Part shown: one piece after another, positions 19,407 to 32,365 of the stretch
Position numbering within the stretch: the first letter of the stretch is position 1
Layout: every line of letters begins with the position of its first letter
Source of the DNA: Paragonimus skrjabini miyazakii
Lineage: Eukaryota > Platyhelminthes > Trematoda > Plagiorchiida > Troglotrematidae
Direction of reading: 5' to 3'
Assembly: GCA_014338405.1 (NCBI GenBank)
Contig: JTDE01000173.1
Location: forward strand, 1-64,000
DNA: 64,000 nt
The notes under the pieces: model-generated
What the model saw: the letters and a program-made list of their open reading frames with translations, nothing else
Databases searched by the model: none
What the model was told of the DNA's origin: nothing
Translations under genes and position numbers: made by a program

Positions 19407-22400
19407 GTAGGTAACTGTTTGTATGGTAGATTTCCTCATCCTTTTTCTTTTCTTTTCACTTGCTCGGTTGAAACATAGCGACTTCTACTGTGTCTGGTTC
19501 AAAAGGATGGATTATCCAGTCCAACGTTTTACTGTGTTTGATTAAACAGAATGTTTGCTACATTTCGAAGCTGTACACTTTCTGATGGTACCGAGTGATT
19601 GACGGAATTTGTACTTACAGTTCGTAGTGGTTCATAAAACGACTCATCCCGGCTATCAGTTGCCTTCGCTAAGCAACAGTGCATACTTACCGGTTTTAGA
19701 ACGCCATGTTTACCCACTTTGTCCAACCCTATAATTCGGAAAGCATAAATGAGACCTATCAAGTAGCTATAATCGATGTGTGGGTGTATATGTCGAGATT
19801 CTGTGTCAATCACCGTTGTGGCTGGCTAGCACTCTGTTGCATGACCTCGACTCTTGATATCACTGTCACCGATCTCTCTCTGATCCACGCTCGTTCTGGT
19901 TCACTCCTTTTACAATCGGCCATGTTTCATGGGACGTTGTTTAAGCGCAGCTGTTTAGATAGCTGAACTGCGCGAAGAATTTTACTACATGCCGATGGCG
20001 GTTGTTTTATATTTCAAATTTCAAAGGTCACATACTTTCTGCGGATTCCAATTTTTTTGAAAAGGTGAAGCAGTTCATCTCTTCAAAATTTCAATTGGTA
20101 TCATTTATCAGACCTGTTACATTTTCCTTCTTTCATCTACTAGGTGCACTGTGGGGCCACCTGCATGCACTGATCCTGAAGACTGTGTTTCACTGGCAAA
20201 TACCGTCCTCTTTTTATATCTCATTAGTTTGGACAAACATCGTTCCTTATGCCATCCGTTTCCATCAGTTGCGTCTTAGTTGAGCGAGAGTCACCACATT
20301 CTCGACACCTCCCTATCAAAATAATAGGAGTATCATCTGTCATCCCGTCGTCGTAGTCTGCTCTGTTTTCCAGTCGTATTGTGGCCGTTTTACGCGTTTA
20401 AACAAGTTTTGTTCGTTTTGCTTCGTTGATAGCTATTCGAACAGACGGGCGTCGTGTTACAAATAAGGGTCTCTGTGTACTCGATCATGTGTGCTCACTA
20501 CATGAGAAGAACCATGAATAGGGCCAGTTTGCTTCGAGGCACTGTTTGTTAGATGATGATGATGATTCATTTACGTTGGTTATCATGACCTGCAAAGTTG
20601 GAGTTCGAATCAGTGTTTTAGTTTTTTACGGTGTCTACTGGGCCCACATTTTGCCTTGACCACTTTCGTTCTTCTTTGAACTCCTAAAGTGGGAGAATAC
20701 ATTGACTCTCGGATTCGAACCTCCGCTCCGAACGCCAGAGCTGCTCTCTTCTCAAGTATCGATTATCATAGTTATTGTTTTTCAATGCTCAACCTCTATA
20801 CCTCAAAGCGTTCGCCACCATAATACTCCTCTGTACAAAGAACACTTTCCAGTAGGAGACGTTCCGATCTCCGTTGCTGCCTTAAAGTAATTGTGGGATA
20901 CCTCTGCAACTCTGTTAAGGAACGGACATTTCAGTCCTACCCATCTTATTTTCTCTGCAAGGTACATATTGACCTGACATTCTTGTTCACTCCCTTCAGT
21001 GATCCATGACGCGATAGTTGTGCTTTTGTTAGTCAGACAAAATATCGAGAGGAAGAGTTGATAATCGAAAATAGCAACCGCAGGTATAACTCCGACTAAG
21101 ACGTTCAAAGCATCGAACCCAATTGTTTCCTCACGTTTAAATGCTGTTTCCAAATTTTGCGAAAATGGTGCAATATTTAAACTCGGGCAAACGAGTTGAT
21201 CCTATGCTTTTGCTGCCCTAGTGGTCGTTAATTTCATGGTTTGCTGCTCTGGACCTTGAAGCAGTTATTTCTTCTTCGAAGGGTTGAAATTAGTTGTATA
21301 TGTTACCTGTTTTGCTTTTTTCAGTCCCATAAATGGATGTTGGTCACATGTTAGCCTCCGTTTCTTGCAAAAGCAGCGTAGTGCCATCGTAAATTTGAAA
21401 ACTGTGGTTGAAATTCATAGGTGTTATTTCGATTGGGTTCACGAGTTTGTTTTCACTTAACTGGATTGCTTACGGTCAGGCTGTGATTACTGAATAGGCT
21501 GTTACAAAGAAAACTCTCTTACTGGGGACATTTCGACTTTCCTACGGGCTCTCTTTGTAGACGAAGAAACACTGTACCATTTGACTTTTTGGATCACACG
21601 TTGGACGGGATGACACTGACAGGCAACCGTCCAGACAACAATTTTAACTGGTGTTCAACTGCTTTTTCCAAGTTTGGCATTCAGATTGCAAACGTCTCAA
21701 TTCCTGTAACAATGTTTTCTACATAAAAGTTCGAGGAGAGAAATCAGCAGTATATGTTTGGGAAGTACAAGGTAATAGCTGCACGGTGGTAACACGATAA
21801 CTATAGTGCGGTTCACTGCCGTTTTCATACGATGAAACTTTCACATTCACAAACGAATGAGGGGACGAAGTCGCCTGCATCGAGAACGTGACGGAGCAAT
21901 TTTGCACCGACAGAATGCGTGTACATCTGCATACTCGGGTCACTGAATCCATTTATAAATAGGTTAAGCGACCCATCGGTTCAAACGTCACATTGCCTAC
22001 ATAATCGACACGGAACCGATACTCAGTTTGATTGATCACAAATCTGGAAGCAAATTGCCGAATTTGCGTTATCGAAGCATTGCGGATGCTATACCCAACA
22101 AGAAACAACCGGACACTGCACTTTTCGAGACCCCTTACCAAAAAGTTATCCCCTGTTTTCTACGGGGTGTGCCAGTTTGTTAGAACCCGTGCGGTTAGTG
22201 GACATTAAGATACTCTCGAACGTCTAACTGCAAGACAGGTATGCACAGGCGACCGCGTACACCATTTGCGTGAAGTGTCAAACACAGACGTCTAGGCTTA
22301 ACAGATGCAGCTTATGGGGTTGGGGACACCATGTAAGGTCATTTCTGTACAACCTTCGCCGGATGAGTCAAGCTATCGGAACCGGCCTAGCCATATGGGA

Positions 22401-23409
22401 ACATGATCGAGAGCATGGGAATGCTTTGCATAGTCTGTCTTGGACACTGCTGAACGCATGGCTATCGACCCTATAAGGCAAACCACAAGACCACCTATAT
22501 AACTGAACATGGATGTGCAGTGCTCATCTGACGGTTATTGTAAACATCGATCGCCAATAGCACTACTCCAGTTTGTACTCAGTAGCTTTGCCCATAACTG
22601 CCTTTAAATATTGCTCAGTCTGTTGACTTACATCATCTACAGCAGGACAAGAATATGTTTGCAAACCAGATTCTCAGTGGTTTTTCTTTGTGTCCGGACT
22701 GATCCGTCTTGCATATGGATACAGTATAATTGCCAATCTGTCTTTACCGTGATGTGTAACTCTGGCGAAACTAAAGTGTACACATTTTCGATGTTAGTTT
22801 CGGTAAACGCTATTTCATTTATTGTCCCACTTATAATCTGTTGAGTAGTGTGTATTTTTGTGAAGATGTCTCTACATACCACGACATGCATTGTACACAT
22901 TTGTGTTAAGTTCTGTTTGTCGTCGATCTCAGTATTTATCTTTTACTGTTTCGGTATATGCGACAAGAGGACGATGACTGAATGGAAGTAGAATTTGTGA
23001 TAGTTGGTTCTTTCCAGTTAAATCTCTTGAATTACTTCGTCTACACCAATATGTATACAAACTGATCTTATCCATGGTGCATCAGATTAACGTAAAGGCT
23101 GGTCTGCAAATTTAGGAAACTGTTTAGTGATTTGTTGTCAACTATCCATAAGATGTATTCGTGAACTAATTGGTATCTCTTGGATGACCTTGCAACATCG
23201 TCGCGAGCAATGGTTGATACATCGCAGGTATCTGATTGAACACTATGTTACTTGAGGCCTGGGCCTTGCATGTCGATCTGCTGAACTTTTTTGTGAGTTT
23301 TGTTCTGTTCGTTTAGAGACTTCTACTTAAATCTGATTCGCACCAGGGAGCTCCCGATCGTGTAATTTACTTACCTGGTTCAATGATATAAGCTATATTC
23401 TGGAGTCTG

Positions 23410-23560
23410 ATTGAGCCGTATGTTAGGGATACTAACTCGTCGTTTGCAATGCCGGACATTCTAAATTCCGCAGCCGGTTGACTTAAAGTTAGGATGGACA
23501 AACCACGACTTGGTGCACGTAGGTGAAGACAGTTACCTGTAGACTGGCCACTGTATGTTG
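23410..23560 (+). mobile_element. RTE C-terminal fragment
   Basis: The frame VRDTNSSFAMPDILNSAAG followed by a stop corresponds to the LRTPTSRLPHRTLFVYAAAD block at 8195, and the next segment (LGARR, PVDWPL) to the following part. Highly diverged. Confidence 0.45.
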
Positions 23561-24530
23561 GGTTCTTCTCTGGGGTTAAAATGTTTACAATTCACCCGTT
23601 TGATATTTGTTTGATCTCTCTTTGGACCCTTATAAAGACTCTGTTCCATTTTCTGGCGGATCAGGTATTCTAGTCAGACTCCGAGTGAGGACTCTCAAGT
23701 TAACTTCCTTACGTGATAAGTGGCCGAGGACTATCTGAAGTTTATGTTCTTACGTAATTTAACTGTTACTGAGTTTCCATTCTATCTTGCCCTCTAGTTT
23801 TCCCACTATTTTCAGATGATGGTTGTTTTCTATGGTCAAGACAACTGGTAAACAAATTTAATGTCCACAATCTTCTAGAAACAGGTTAATAAGATACTCT
23901 GGTTAGCGCTGCTCTTTAAATGGATGAATGTGTGCATTTCTGAAACATGTCTCTACGATTCTGTCATCGTCGTTCATTAGACGGTTCGATCTAAGTGCTT
24001 CTTCCTCAATGTCTCTGACGATTTCGGAGCTGGATCTTCTGGTCATGCTGGAGTGGGAATCGCACTGAGATCCAAAGCGGAGCACTGCCTACTGGATTAC
24101 TTCCTAGTGGGCAATCGCTTTCATTCATTTGTTCTTTCATCCATCGATACATTCCGTTCTTAGTTCATAAGGCCTATGAATGTGAGCAAACAGTACTGTG
24201 GCACGAGCTGCCGTGGCATGCCCCAGAGGAAGTAAGTTGCCAAGAGCAAAAAAAAACAAATGAGTGGAATCATAGTATTAAAATGAAAAACCGATAACAT
24301 TGACGGCGGCATGTTGCTATCTTGGGTGGCATTTTTAATCAGCGATTCGAATGATCTCGAGATTCCCAACAGAGCAGACGAAATCTATCCGCCCTACTCA
24401 TCGGAATGGTCAGAATAATCATATTGCCTAACTGCGTCCTCGTTTGATCACTCTACAGTGTGTGATTACTGAGTGATGTGCTCCACATTCCGTGTGAGCG
24501 TTCACTAACGGCACCAACATGTGGGTAAAA

Positions 24531-24600
24531 TTTCAGGGTGGTCGCGAAATATGAAGATTGCGACAGTTACATTGAGCATAGGTGAGTGAGAATCGCTTGA
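24531..24600 (+). mobile_element. RTE tail fragment
   Basis: GGTGGTCGCGAAATATGAAG, then CATTGAGCATAGGTGAGTG, matches the start of the RTE tail at 14919 and 30302. It then diverges. Confidence 0.55.
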
Positions 24601-25373
24601 GCAGTTTTGGGCTTTATTTTCGCCTAATTTGCTAGTTAAGAGTCCTATTCAAGATAGCTGCATGTTACAGTTTTTGCCTTGATGTTTCTTTTCTTTTTAG
24701 CTATTATTTATCATTCCTCAGATGAACGATGACTCAAAACAAAGTACCGTCTGGTCAGACTTATGGTAAATAGATGTAGTGAATAGATGAGTAATGTTAA
24801 CAAAGATGACAGCCAATCGTGTTCAGCGATGTAAATGTTACAGTTGTTAGATTCAGTTGTATTTGAAATAAGGTCACTTAATAGGGAGAGGGAGGCAATG
24901 AGTATTTCAAGGTAGCTGTCTGTTATTTTTACTTATAATCCGGTTATTTGTTTTCTCGGAGGTATCTACCTTAGTGTTGCTCGTTTGTATCTAGGACCAC
25001 GGTTGTCATGCCTTGAGTTACCTTCTTTTTCTATGAACTATTGTTAGTTTTTCTCATTACTATCATGATTATGTCCCCGTTAAACCTTCATGCTAAACAG
25101 TCACATACTTTTGTAGATGTCATCAGCGAATTGGTTTGATTTTCTTAGCGTAATTCATTGAAATGCTTCTGAGTCATTTTTGGGCTGGTTGAATAGTTTG
25201 TTTGATTTGGCACTACTTTTCCTTGAACCAAGTTGTCTGACGTGGAATTGCCTCTTTCTTGTTGGTTGACATTTTTCAAACATGCATATTTGTGTGTGCG
25301 TGTGTGTGATCGGATTAAATGCATATGCGTAGGATTATACCACACATTGAAAAACGTTTGCGCTTTCTTTCAG

Positions 25374-25643
25374 TTAGCTGACCATTTAACTCGCCCCTCC
25401 AGCAAATTGGATTTACAGACCGTGCCTTGTGAACCGTACATTCCCGGAGTCGTATTTACTGGCGTGATTCGGGATCCGACGGCTACACGCAAGGCTGTTC
25501 TGCCTGCATTAGTCCATTTTCTTCAAACCTCATCATCCAGCAGCCCGCCCAATCCCGCATTTGATTCTAACAATGACGGTGGAGCTAGTGGTATCGTTGA
25601 TAACGCTGACAATTCTGCAATGCACCCTGGTTCTGGTTCATAT
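25374..25643 (+). CDS. PRUNE1: Prune-type exopolyphosphatase, exon 6 (residues 352-441)
   Basis: The acceptor is GCGCTTTCTTTCAG with a strong pyrimidine tract; the donor is TAT|GTAAGT. Both ends are phase 0. The frame LADHLTRPSSKLDLQTV followed by VVFTGVIRDPTATRKAVLPA and LVHFLQ aligns with human LERSHSPPLKLTPAS ... [20 protein letters not shown]. This completes the DHHA2 domain. The rest (SSSSSPPNPAFDSNNDGGAS onwards) is low-complexity, Ser/Asn/Gly-rich and probably disordered. The six exons sum to 1323 bases, exactly 441 codons, without an internal stop. Confidence 0.8.
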
Positions 25644-28498
25644 GTAAGTGGATAACGGCCCAAGTTGTTCTGTGCTTTGAGTTCTTTTCATTTTGAATGA
25701 ATAAACGCTTCAATGACCGATTCTGTATTGCTCAACTTTAACACAGGTTGTGTCCATCTGTGTTGTTCGCGATGATGTGAAAGTACTATTTTCGTCAGTA
25801 TCTTTTAGTCATTTGGTAAGAATGATCTGCTTCGTGGGTTTCGTGAAGATTTTTCGTGTTTCTCTATGGGGAACTGATTGTTACAATAAAGTTCTGCCGT
25901 AGAATCTGTTGGCATGCATGATGTTGATGAGACCCTACAAGGTCGGAACTACTGTCCACCACTTTGCTGGTGGTCAATGGGACCAACTATCTATGAAATT
26001 TCTTTCAGTTCTCTCTGATGCCGTGATGGACTGTTGGTAGTTTGCAGACCATCCACAAAAATGTGAATCGATTTCAAACTGTTAGAAAAGGTGGCGTAAC
26101 AGCAATGAAAATGACATCGTTGCATGTTTGACAGTTGAAACTTTTCTTTAATCTGCTTTGCAACTTTTCAACAGATGTTGGTGCGACGACTACTCACTGG
26201 ACCTGAGCAATACCTATTTCTTGTGATGGGATGTTTTGATCAGACGTAGTTTGTAGCAACCGAAACGATGTTGATCTCGTTTGAATTCTATGCGAATTGG
26301 TTTTTACCTTCGAATTGACAAACTGCTTCTGATGGTACAGATTTGATTTGTGTGAGTGATTGCCGAACTGGTTTTTGCTCACAAATAATCGACTTTAGAG
26401 GGAATTTTGTTGATGGCGACCGACAGGATTCGTGAACTAATTGCAGATCGGACGAAACTTAAGAATCCTATGTACCGTTAATTATGTTTTGCAGGGTTTC
26501 GAGAGAACGTTCGACGGGCAGACCAATGATTTCGGTAAAAAATGGTTTGGGAAAGTGAATCACTGCATGATTACAAACGTGCCATAGTCTGTAAAGTAAA
26601 AAGATGACTCAGTGGCCAATAAATGGGGGGGGGAATATTCCACGCTTTGGCTACCGGACATGGTAAGTACAATTTAGCATACAAAACACAACAGTAAATG
26701 GGAAACAAAAATGAAAGTCGAACACAGCATCACTCTACCGGAATGGTTCAAATGAACAAGCTACCTGAAAACCCGGCCTAGCTTCCGGTTTGTGTGTATC
26801 GAGTCCACATTTGGACCCGTCAACTCACGAGGTTATTACACTGTAATAAGGTGTTCCAGTTACCCACTTGGTATTGTTTACAAGTCACAGGATCATTTTT
26901 ATGTCCCAGCTTCAGCGAGTTGCCTCTATATCAACAATGTTGACTAGGGCAAAACAAGTTTCGTAACGGATGGGGTGGTTGTTGGAGGATTCTATATCTT
27001 AAGATCAAGGCATCTCTGATATGTTTATAATACATGTAGAGTGGGTTCAGTTTAAACGGTCTACTGAGACATGGTAAAGGAGTGATGTGATCCAGTTTTC
27101 CACTGTTCGTTTTACTCGATAAGAGCAATACTCGGATTATAACTTTATTTAGCTCAGACCGAAAGCTCGTTTTCTTAATCATAGTGTGCGTCGTTTTATT
27201 ATTGGTTTACACTGTTGATTAACAGCCATTCAACTGTTATAAAGAGGGGTTCTGGTTTACAGTTGATAGAAAGAGAGGAGATAAGACTTAATTCATGAGG
27301 CATCGTCAAACTCTTTCACACTTTTAGTAGTTTGCGCTGCGTTGAACGGTTTCGGTCGTCTGTGTCTCTCGCAACAATTCCGCTCATCAATTTACCTAGC
27401 TTTTATCAACTTGCTTTTTACTCAATGCGGTACAAATTTCACATTGGCTTGAGCGATTCGCTGATGAAGGTGTGCGCAATATTCCGAGCACCTCACCGTA
27501 TTGTTCGGTTTGCAAAGCATCAGAACGCCCTTTTGTTTTCTAATTGTGCTTTTGAGTTTTTTTACAGGCTGCTTTGCGATCACGCCATTTTTTTCGACGC
27601 CGATTGCTAAACTGTCTGGCGAAGGTTCGAACCCACTCCAGCCCTAATCCCTCTGTGTAGGTTTGGTCGTTTGGTAATGTTCTAATTACATTCGAGGTGT
27701 AACTAAAGTCTGTATTCTGAAGGCCCAGACTTTACACGCACTTCATATTAATTAGCGTTTATCTGATACAAAATCTTATTTGAATACTATCTGTTTATCC
27801 GACTCGTGTCCCTAGTTAACTTACTACTGCCCGCGGCACTTTTGCGGTTCCAAGATATTACGTTTTAGGATCATCACATAGTCTGCGAACGCTGGATTGC
27901 AGCATTTTCTATATTAGTCATGAGCCACGTGGTTTATTCCACAATTTGATGTGTTTAGTTTGCTATCATAGTTTCGTCAGGTTGCAGTTGGAGAATATAC
28001 AGCCAGCCTACTCTGACCCTGAAAAACTGCAAACAACTGTGATGACCGCTTGGAATTGGGTTGATTCATGCTGCAGAAATCCGATACAGTGACGGTTAAT
28101 TGGAATCTATTTTTCGTTTTTCTTTTGTAGTGCAACCTATTTTGGGTAACTTATTTTCTGAACGTTATTGCGTTCGTTGAAATGCGGTTTCTTGTATGTT
28201 GATGGCGGGTTAAAACAGTATTTCAATGTTCTTCATTGTTTGCGTTTTGGTCAGGGCAATTAAATTCCTATCACTCAGGTCAGCAGTATTATTTCGTACA
28301 GCTTAACTCATTTTATGGTACTAGGATCAGCGCACACGTTTGAGGTCATGAGGCCTGAAGATTGGACAAGGCCATTTCTGTCTTCGTTTCAACTATCCTT
28401 ACAGCACTTTGTCTTTTTTTTGAGAGATTACTCATGAGTAGTCGGTTTGAAAATCTTATTTTATCCACCGGCGGATGCTTGCTTCTCATTTACTACAG
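25644..28498 (+). other. Intron after prune exon 6
   Basis: 2855 bases with canonical ends. Nothing else is recognised; a run of eight G lies near 26626. Confidence 0.6.
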
Positions 28499-28825
28499 CC
28501 GCGAGGACAGTCAAATAATGCATGCGGGACAGATCACACTCTTCTCACTCACTCATTGGACTGCGTACGTCAGTGGCTTAGCAAACTTGAGATGTCAGAG
28601 CGCGTAGAGCTTGTGAAAACATGCATACTCCAAGTCGTTCACGACGATTCCCCGGATGAAACCACCTTTCATCCAATCGGTATCCTCTCCGCGAATGTTC
28701 TGAAACAGGTGACCGATAAATTGTTCTTACTTATGTCGAGTCACAAGAAGCCAGAAGGTGCAGACGAAAACGCCTCATCTATGGATAAGCAGCTTGCAAC
28801 TACGTGTACACCTGAGTCGCCAAAG
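28499..28825 (+). CDS. Probable prune exon 7 (109 codons), unknown C-terminal domain
   Basis: The acceptor is CTTCTCATTTACTACAG, the donor AAG|GTCAGT, and both ends are phase 0, so it joins exon 6 in frame. The sequence is well structured: LLTHSLDCVRQWLSKLEMSE, then RVELVKTCILQVVHDD, then FHPIGILSANVLKQVTDKLF. Alternating hydrophobic positions suggest three or four helices. It then ends in a polar tail. Neither human nor fly Prune, as I remember them, has this segment. It may be a trematode-specific C-terminal domain, or the first exon seen of a separate downstream gene. I do not recognise the domain. Confidence 0.6.
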
Positions 28826-29334
28826 GTCAGTTTACAAATTACATTTATCATTAATACTATTATCGCTAATAATAATGATAATACTTCACCCCGTGTGTCA
28901 CCTTGATACAACAAGTTTGTTAATATATATGTATCCTATTTTTCACTCGATGCGATTTTGTTAACACAGAAGGTAAGAGCTTCTGAGTGTATTTTTCATT
29001 TCTCTTTTACAAAAAAACAATCCAGCTTTAACTACATTACAAGTTAGTATCGGCCCTCTCTTCTGAAACTTGTAGAAATAATTTATTCTCAGATTACTGA
29101 ATCATGGTTACTCGTTACAACAAAATTGACATCCATACAGAGTCATTTTCACGCAAGTCCTTATATTCTGTAATCATTCTAATTGTATCCCTGCTATCAC
29201 CTCAAAATTTAGTGTTGTCCCAAATGTTAATCGTTCTGTTGATATGTGCAGTATTCTGCTAGCCCAACGTTTTTCGTTCGTACTGCTCTTGGGAATCATT
29301 CAACTTGTATCTACAACCTTTTTGAGTTCGTGGC

Positions 29335-29480
29335 CTCTGGAACCATTGACACACACACGGTTGATGGCATCCGTTTCCGGATTAGTCTGTCATATTGACC
29401 GAAGCAAACAGACGCCCGCGCATAAAAATGGTTTGCGCTGCACATATTCCGTATGCAGTATGTCCCCGAAGGGTTAAGAC
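29335..29480 (+). repeat. Unclassified repeat, copy 1
   Basis: Encodes SVSGLVCHIDRSKQTPAHKN; the copy at 32366-32530 encodes SVSGLVCRSDRSQRLSVHS. Nucleotide identity is good across GGCATCCGTTTC...GGATTAGTCTGTC and GACCGAAGC. Both end near AAGGGTTAAGAC / AAGGAATAAGACC. The family is unknown to me. Confidence 0.6.
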
Positions 29481-30299
29481 TCAAAGATTGAACTTTAAGC
29501 AAGCTAGGAAGATGTGGAAAATGTAAGACGTAAATAATTATATGGTATTGGAAGGAAATTTCGACCGAGTACCAAACACGATTTTTTACATACAAGGCAC
29601 CAACAAAACTAAAGAAAGGAAAAGATGATTGGTCATCATGATCCATGTTTCTGAAAAGGAGAGCTGATGGTTCACCACAGGATTGCGAAGATCACCGGTT
29701 AATACGGACAAAGAGAATATATAGTTGACTTGACGTATTTGCGCCTAAACATACTGGGTGTTTCCTCGTTGACGGTTTGCTATAAGTAGGCCAGTGACCT
29801 ATCAATTGAAACCAGCCAGCACATTCACGACCGCGCTCGTCGCAGCACTACAACCTATAGTACTTACAGTTTTTTCCTAATTACGCGCCTGGATTCGCAG
29901 GCTCTCAGCTATCACCTTTTGAATTTTCGCACACCTCTTTGGATTGCACTGGTTTTGACGGTCCGGTCGAAAATTGCATCCTCTCATGAGTTAAGGTGGA
30001 CAATGTAGCATGAATAATTTCGATAACATCCTGGTACTTCGGTTCCTAACCACTAAGGTTCTGCTTGCCTGCTTTGATCCGCCAGTTTAACAGCCAACCC
30101 GGGATCCGTTCGTCTGCCATTTGATGGATGTGCCCTAGCTGACGTGTCTTAAGTAGTTAGGCATCAATATCCGTTTAATTCTTTTCATGTTTTCTCGGTC
30201 AAGTACCTCAATGCCCAAAACCATGTCCGATCACCTAGCTCCCAGGCTGCGTGTTAGACGCTACGAGTGAAATTAGCTCGGATACCACAGATTTCGCAA

Positions 30300-30620
30300 A
30301 AACGTGGTCACGAAATATGAAGACCTTGACTGCTCCATTGAGCAAAGTGGGTAGGTGTCGTTTACCTGGATGGGGTCCTCGTGATCACTCAAACCGCCGG
30401 TTAGAGACGCTATCCGAGATGGCGGTATGTCGCAGTCATTGGCGTGCCTGTATCCGTACCATTTTTAGTTCTTCCTCTAAGTCCTAATAATTTTCAACCT
30501 TCTTAGTAACGTCTTCTTCTAGGATATTCCACGTCACTGTTGAAGTGAACAGCGGCCCAAACCACAGTACCTTTTGGTCAGGCTCATGACTGTTATAATG
30601 ATGATGATGATGATGATGTC
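30300..30620 (+). mobile_element. RTE tail, 5'-truncated copy
   Basis: Starts AACGTGGTCACGAAATATGA and follows the tail at 14919-15225 through GGGTAGGTGTCG, GAGATGGCGGTATGTCGCAG and CAGGCTCATGACTG, ending in (ATG)n at about 30600-30620. Residual coding similarity is visible (CRLPGWGPRDHSNRRLETLS), the RTE C-terminal block. It is in sense orientation within the intron. Confidence 0.82.
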
Positions 30621-30867
30621 CATTTGTCACTGCCCAACAACTATCCGCACAGTACCGTGACCTTTAGATAAACTGTTCTCTTCCCAGCTTCAGGCTGAGG
30701 TTTTACCAAACGCGTCTTTCAAGATGCCCAAAAATAGAGCTAGTTTTGGTCAGGCGAGCTCGCGGCCCACTATTAGGTTAACCGACAGATTGCTACCAGA
30801 GGTCTGGGCAGCCGTTCACAATGACAACATTGATACTTGAAACACTGGGTTCTCTTTAACAACTTCA

Positions 30868-31965
30868 TCAAGGCAAAAAGAAGACATATGTTGCGATATG
30901 TTGACATTTCATATACTCTAATCAATCGCACACGTAAAACACAGATTATATACGACAAACAATTAGAGGTAGATAAGGTATGAACACGCATATATTCACA
31001 CCAAGTATTATGTCCCCAACACCACACGGCAATTCTGTGGGTTGCTTTAACAGCCAGCGTTTGTGCACATGGCGCCGGCTGGGCAATATTTTCAGTTCTG
31101 CCTGTTTGCCCCCATAGCGTACAAGCGTAGTTTGGCCAAGACCCCATTTCATAGGTTCGGCATATTTGCACTCCTGATAAGCTGCAGAGTTGCTGAAAAA
31201 AAGTTTACTGGTAAGTGAACATCCGGAAAAGTTCATAGACATTCACAGCATGATGAACAAGTGCAATGAGCCGGTTCAAACAGCTCCAAAGAAGGATATG
31301 TTTCTATTTCTGCATTTCAAAGGGGATCCTCTGACAAACGACATCAGGCACAAATTGAAATCCTTCCTATCCCGCACGTATGCGGCTGCTCAATTACACT
31401 TAGTTCAAACCACCAAAGGGCCAGTTGTTCAAAATCGCGAGCTCAATTTGTCTAACTATCCTGTCTCTCATATTGTCTTCCAGTTCACTTGCAACTGCGG
31501 TGATGTTTATATAGGCAGAGTAGATCGGTAACTATCTCAGCGAGTGGCAGAACACATCCTGGAATGGTTAAAACACCGGATGGCACAACCAAACCTGTGA
31601 ATTCGTTGCTAGAATTCCCGTATAATCGATTGCTAGACATCTCATGATAACAAGTCACCAAATTGACTCAGATAACTCATTCAAATTATTGTTACGCAAT
31701 CGAAAACCGAAGCTACTGGCCTTTAGTGAAGCTATGTTGATCAGAACTCATCAGCTGGCGCTATGTGCGTAAACACTGTTAAAGCAACCCATAGAATTGC
31801 CGTGGTGTTGAGGACAATACTTAGTGTGAATTTATGCGTGTCCATACCCTATCATTCCCTAATTGTCTTTTGTCTATAACCTGTATGTTATATGTTTGTG
31901 ACTGATGAGAGTAAACGAAATGTCAACATATCGCATCCGTATGAATGAACATCTATACGGATATC
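30868..31965 (+). mobile_element. Penelope-like element remnant with inverted flanking repeats
   Basis: The coding remnant (about 31170-31600) lies between two arms in opposite orientation: 30868-31085 on the minus strand and 31745-31965 on the plus strand. The arms share TTAAAGCAACCCA, AGAATTGCCGTG and ACGAAATGTCAACATATCGC (plus-strand reading, with small differences). Penelope-like elements are typically flanked by such pseudo-LTRs, in direct or inverted order. A third partial arm-like sequence lies at 32155-32240. The polymerase core is missing, so the element is dead. Confidence 0.7.
31190..31600 (+). pseudogene. Penelope-like polymerase/GIY-YIG C-terminal fragment
   Basis: The frame reads FLFLHFKGDPLTNDIRHKLK, FLSRTYAAAQLHLVQTT, SHIVFQFTCNCGDVYIGRVD. 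These match the end of Penelope-like proteins: the LPF-x-G-D segment, the S-R-T-F/Y-A-A-A segment and the C-x-C-G-x-x-YIGR core of the GIY-YIG endonuclease. A stop follows R, after which the frame continues LSQRVAEHILEWLKHRM, the expected next part (family R-Q-L-S-x-R-x-x-EH). The stop therefore replaces Gln (CAA to TAA). Confidence 0.8.
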
Positions 31966-32365
31966 CGGCATAGGCGTATCATTTCCGCCCAAAGGAAAAC
32001 GGAAGAAATGCAGTCGTCCACTTCAAATGTCGATGCCACACGAGTCACTGCAGTTGTTTTTCATCGTGTGCAAATAGCCCGCTGTCGTCAGCAAATAACA
32101 GTATGTGGGTATTTGAGGTATTGAATTCCATTTATCCACTTAATCGAGACGACCAAAAGACATACATTGCGAAATGTAAGCATTTCGTTTTTTCTCATCA
32201 GTTGATCACATAAAACATTCAGTTATATAGGTTTGGCACACGGCTACAAAACAATCGAATGAACGAATGTCACATGGGTGCAATTAGGGTGGGGTAGATG
32301 GCAGTACATCTTTACCCGTAGCCTTTCTGTTTTACAGTTTCCCAATAGCTCTCTTCACATTTGTG

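Larger units (their letters stand above)
19407..25373 (+). other. Prune intron 5
   Basis: 5967 bases. Contains RTE fragments at 23410-23560 and 24531-24600 and a short (GAT)n run at 20552-20566. No other gene or element is recognised, although several open frames of 60-116 codons exist; none has splice-bounded or family-like features. Confidence 0.65.

Noticed and set aside
20700..20735. B-box-like GGATTCGAACCTCCGCTCCGA, possible tRNA
   Set aside because: No acceptor stem, A box or cloverleaf could be drawn around it.
27620..27650. GGTTCGAACCCACTCCAG, possible tRNA 3' part
   Set aside because: No matching 5' half is present upstream.
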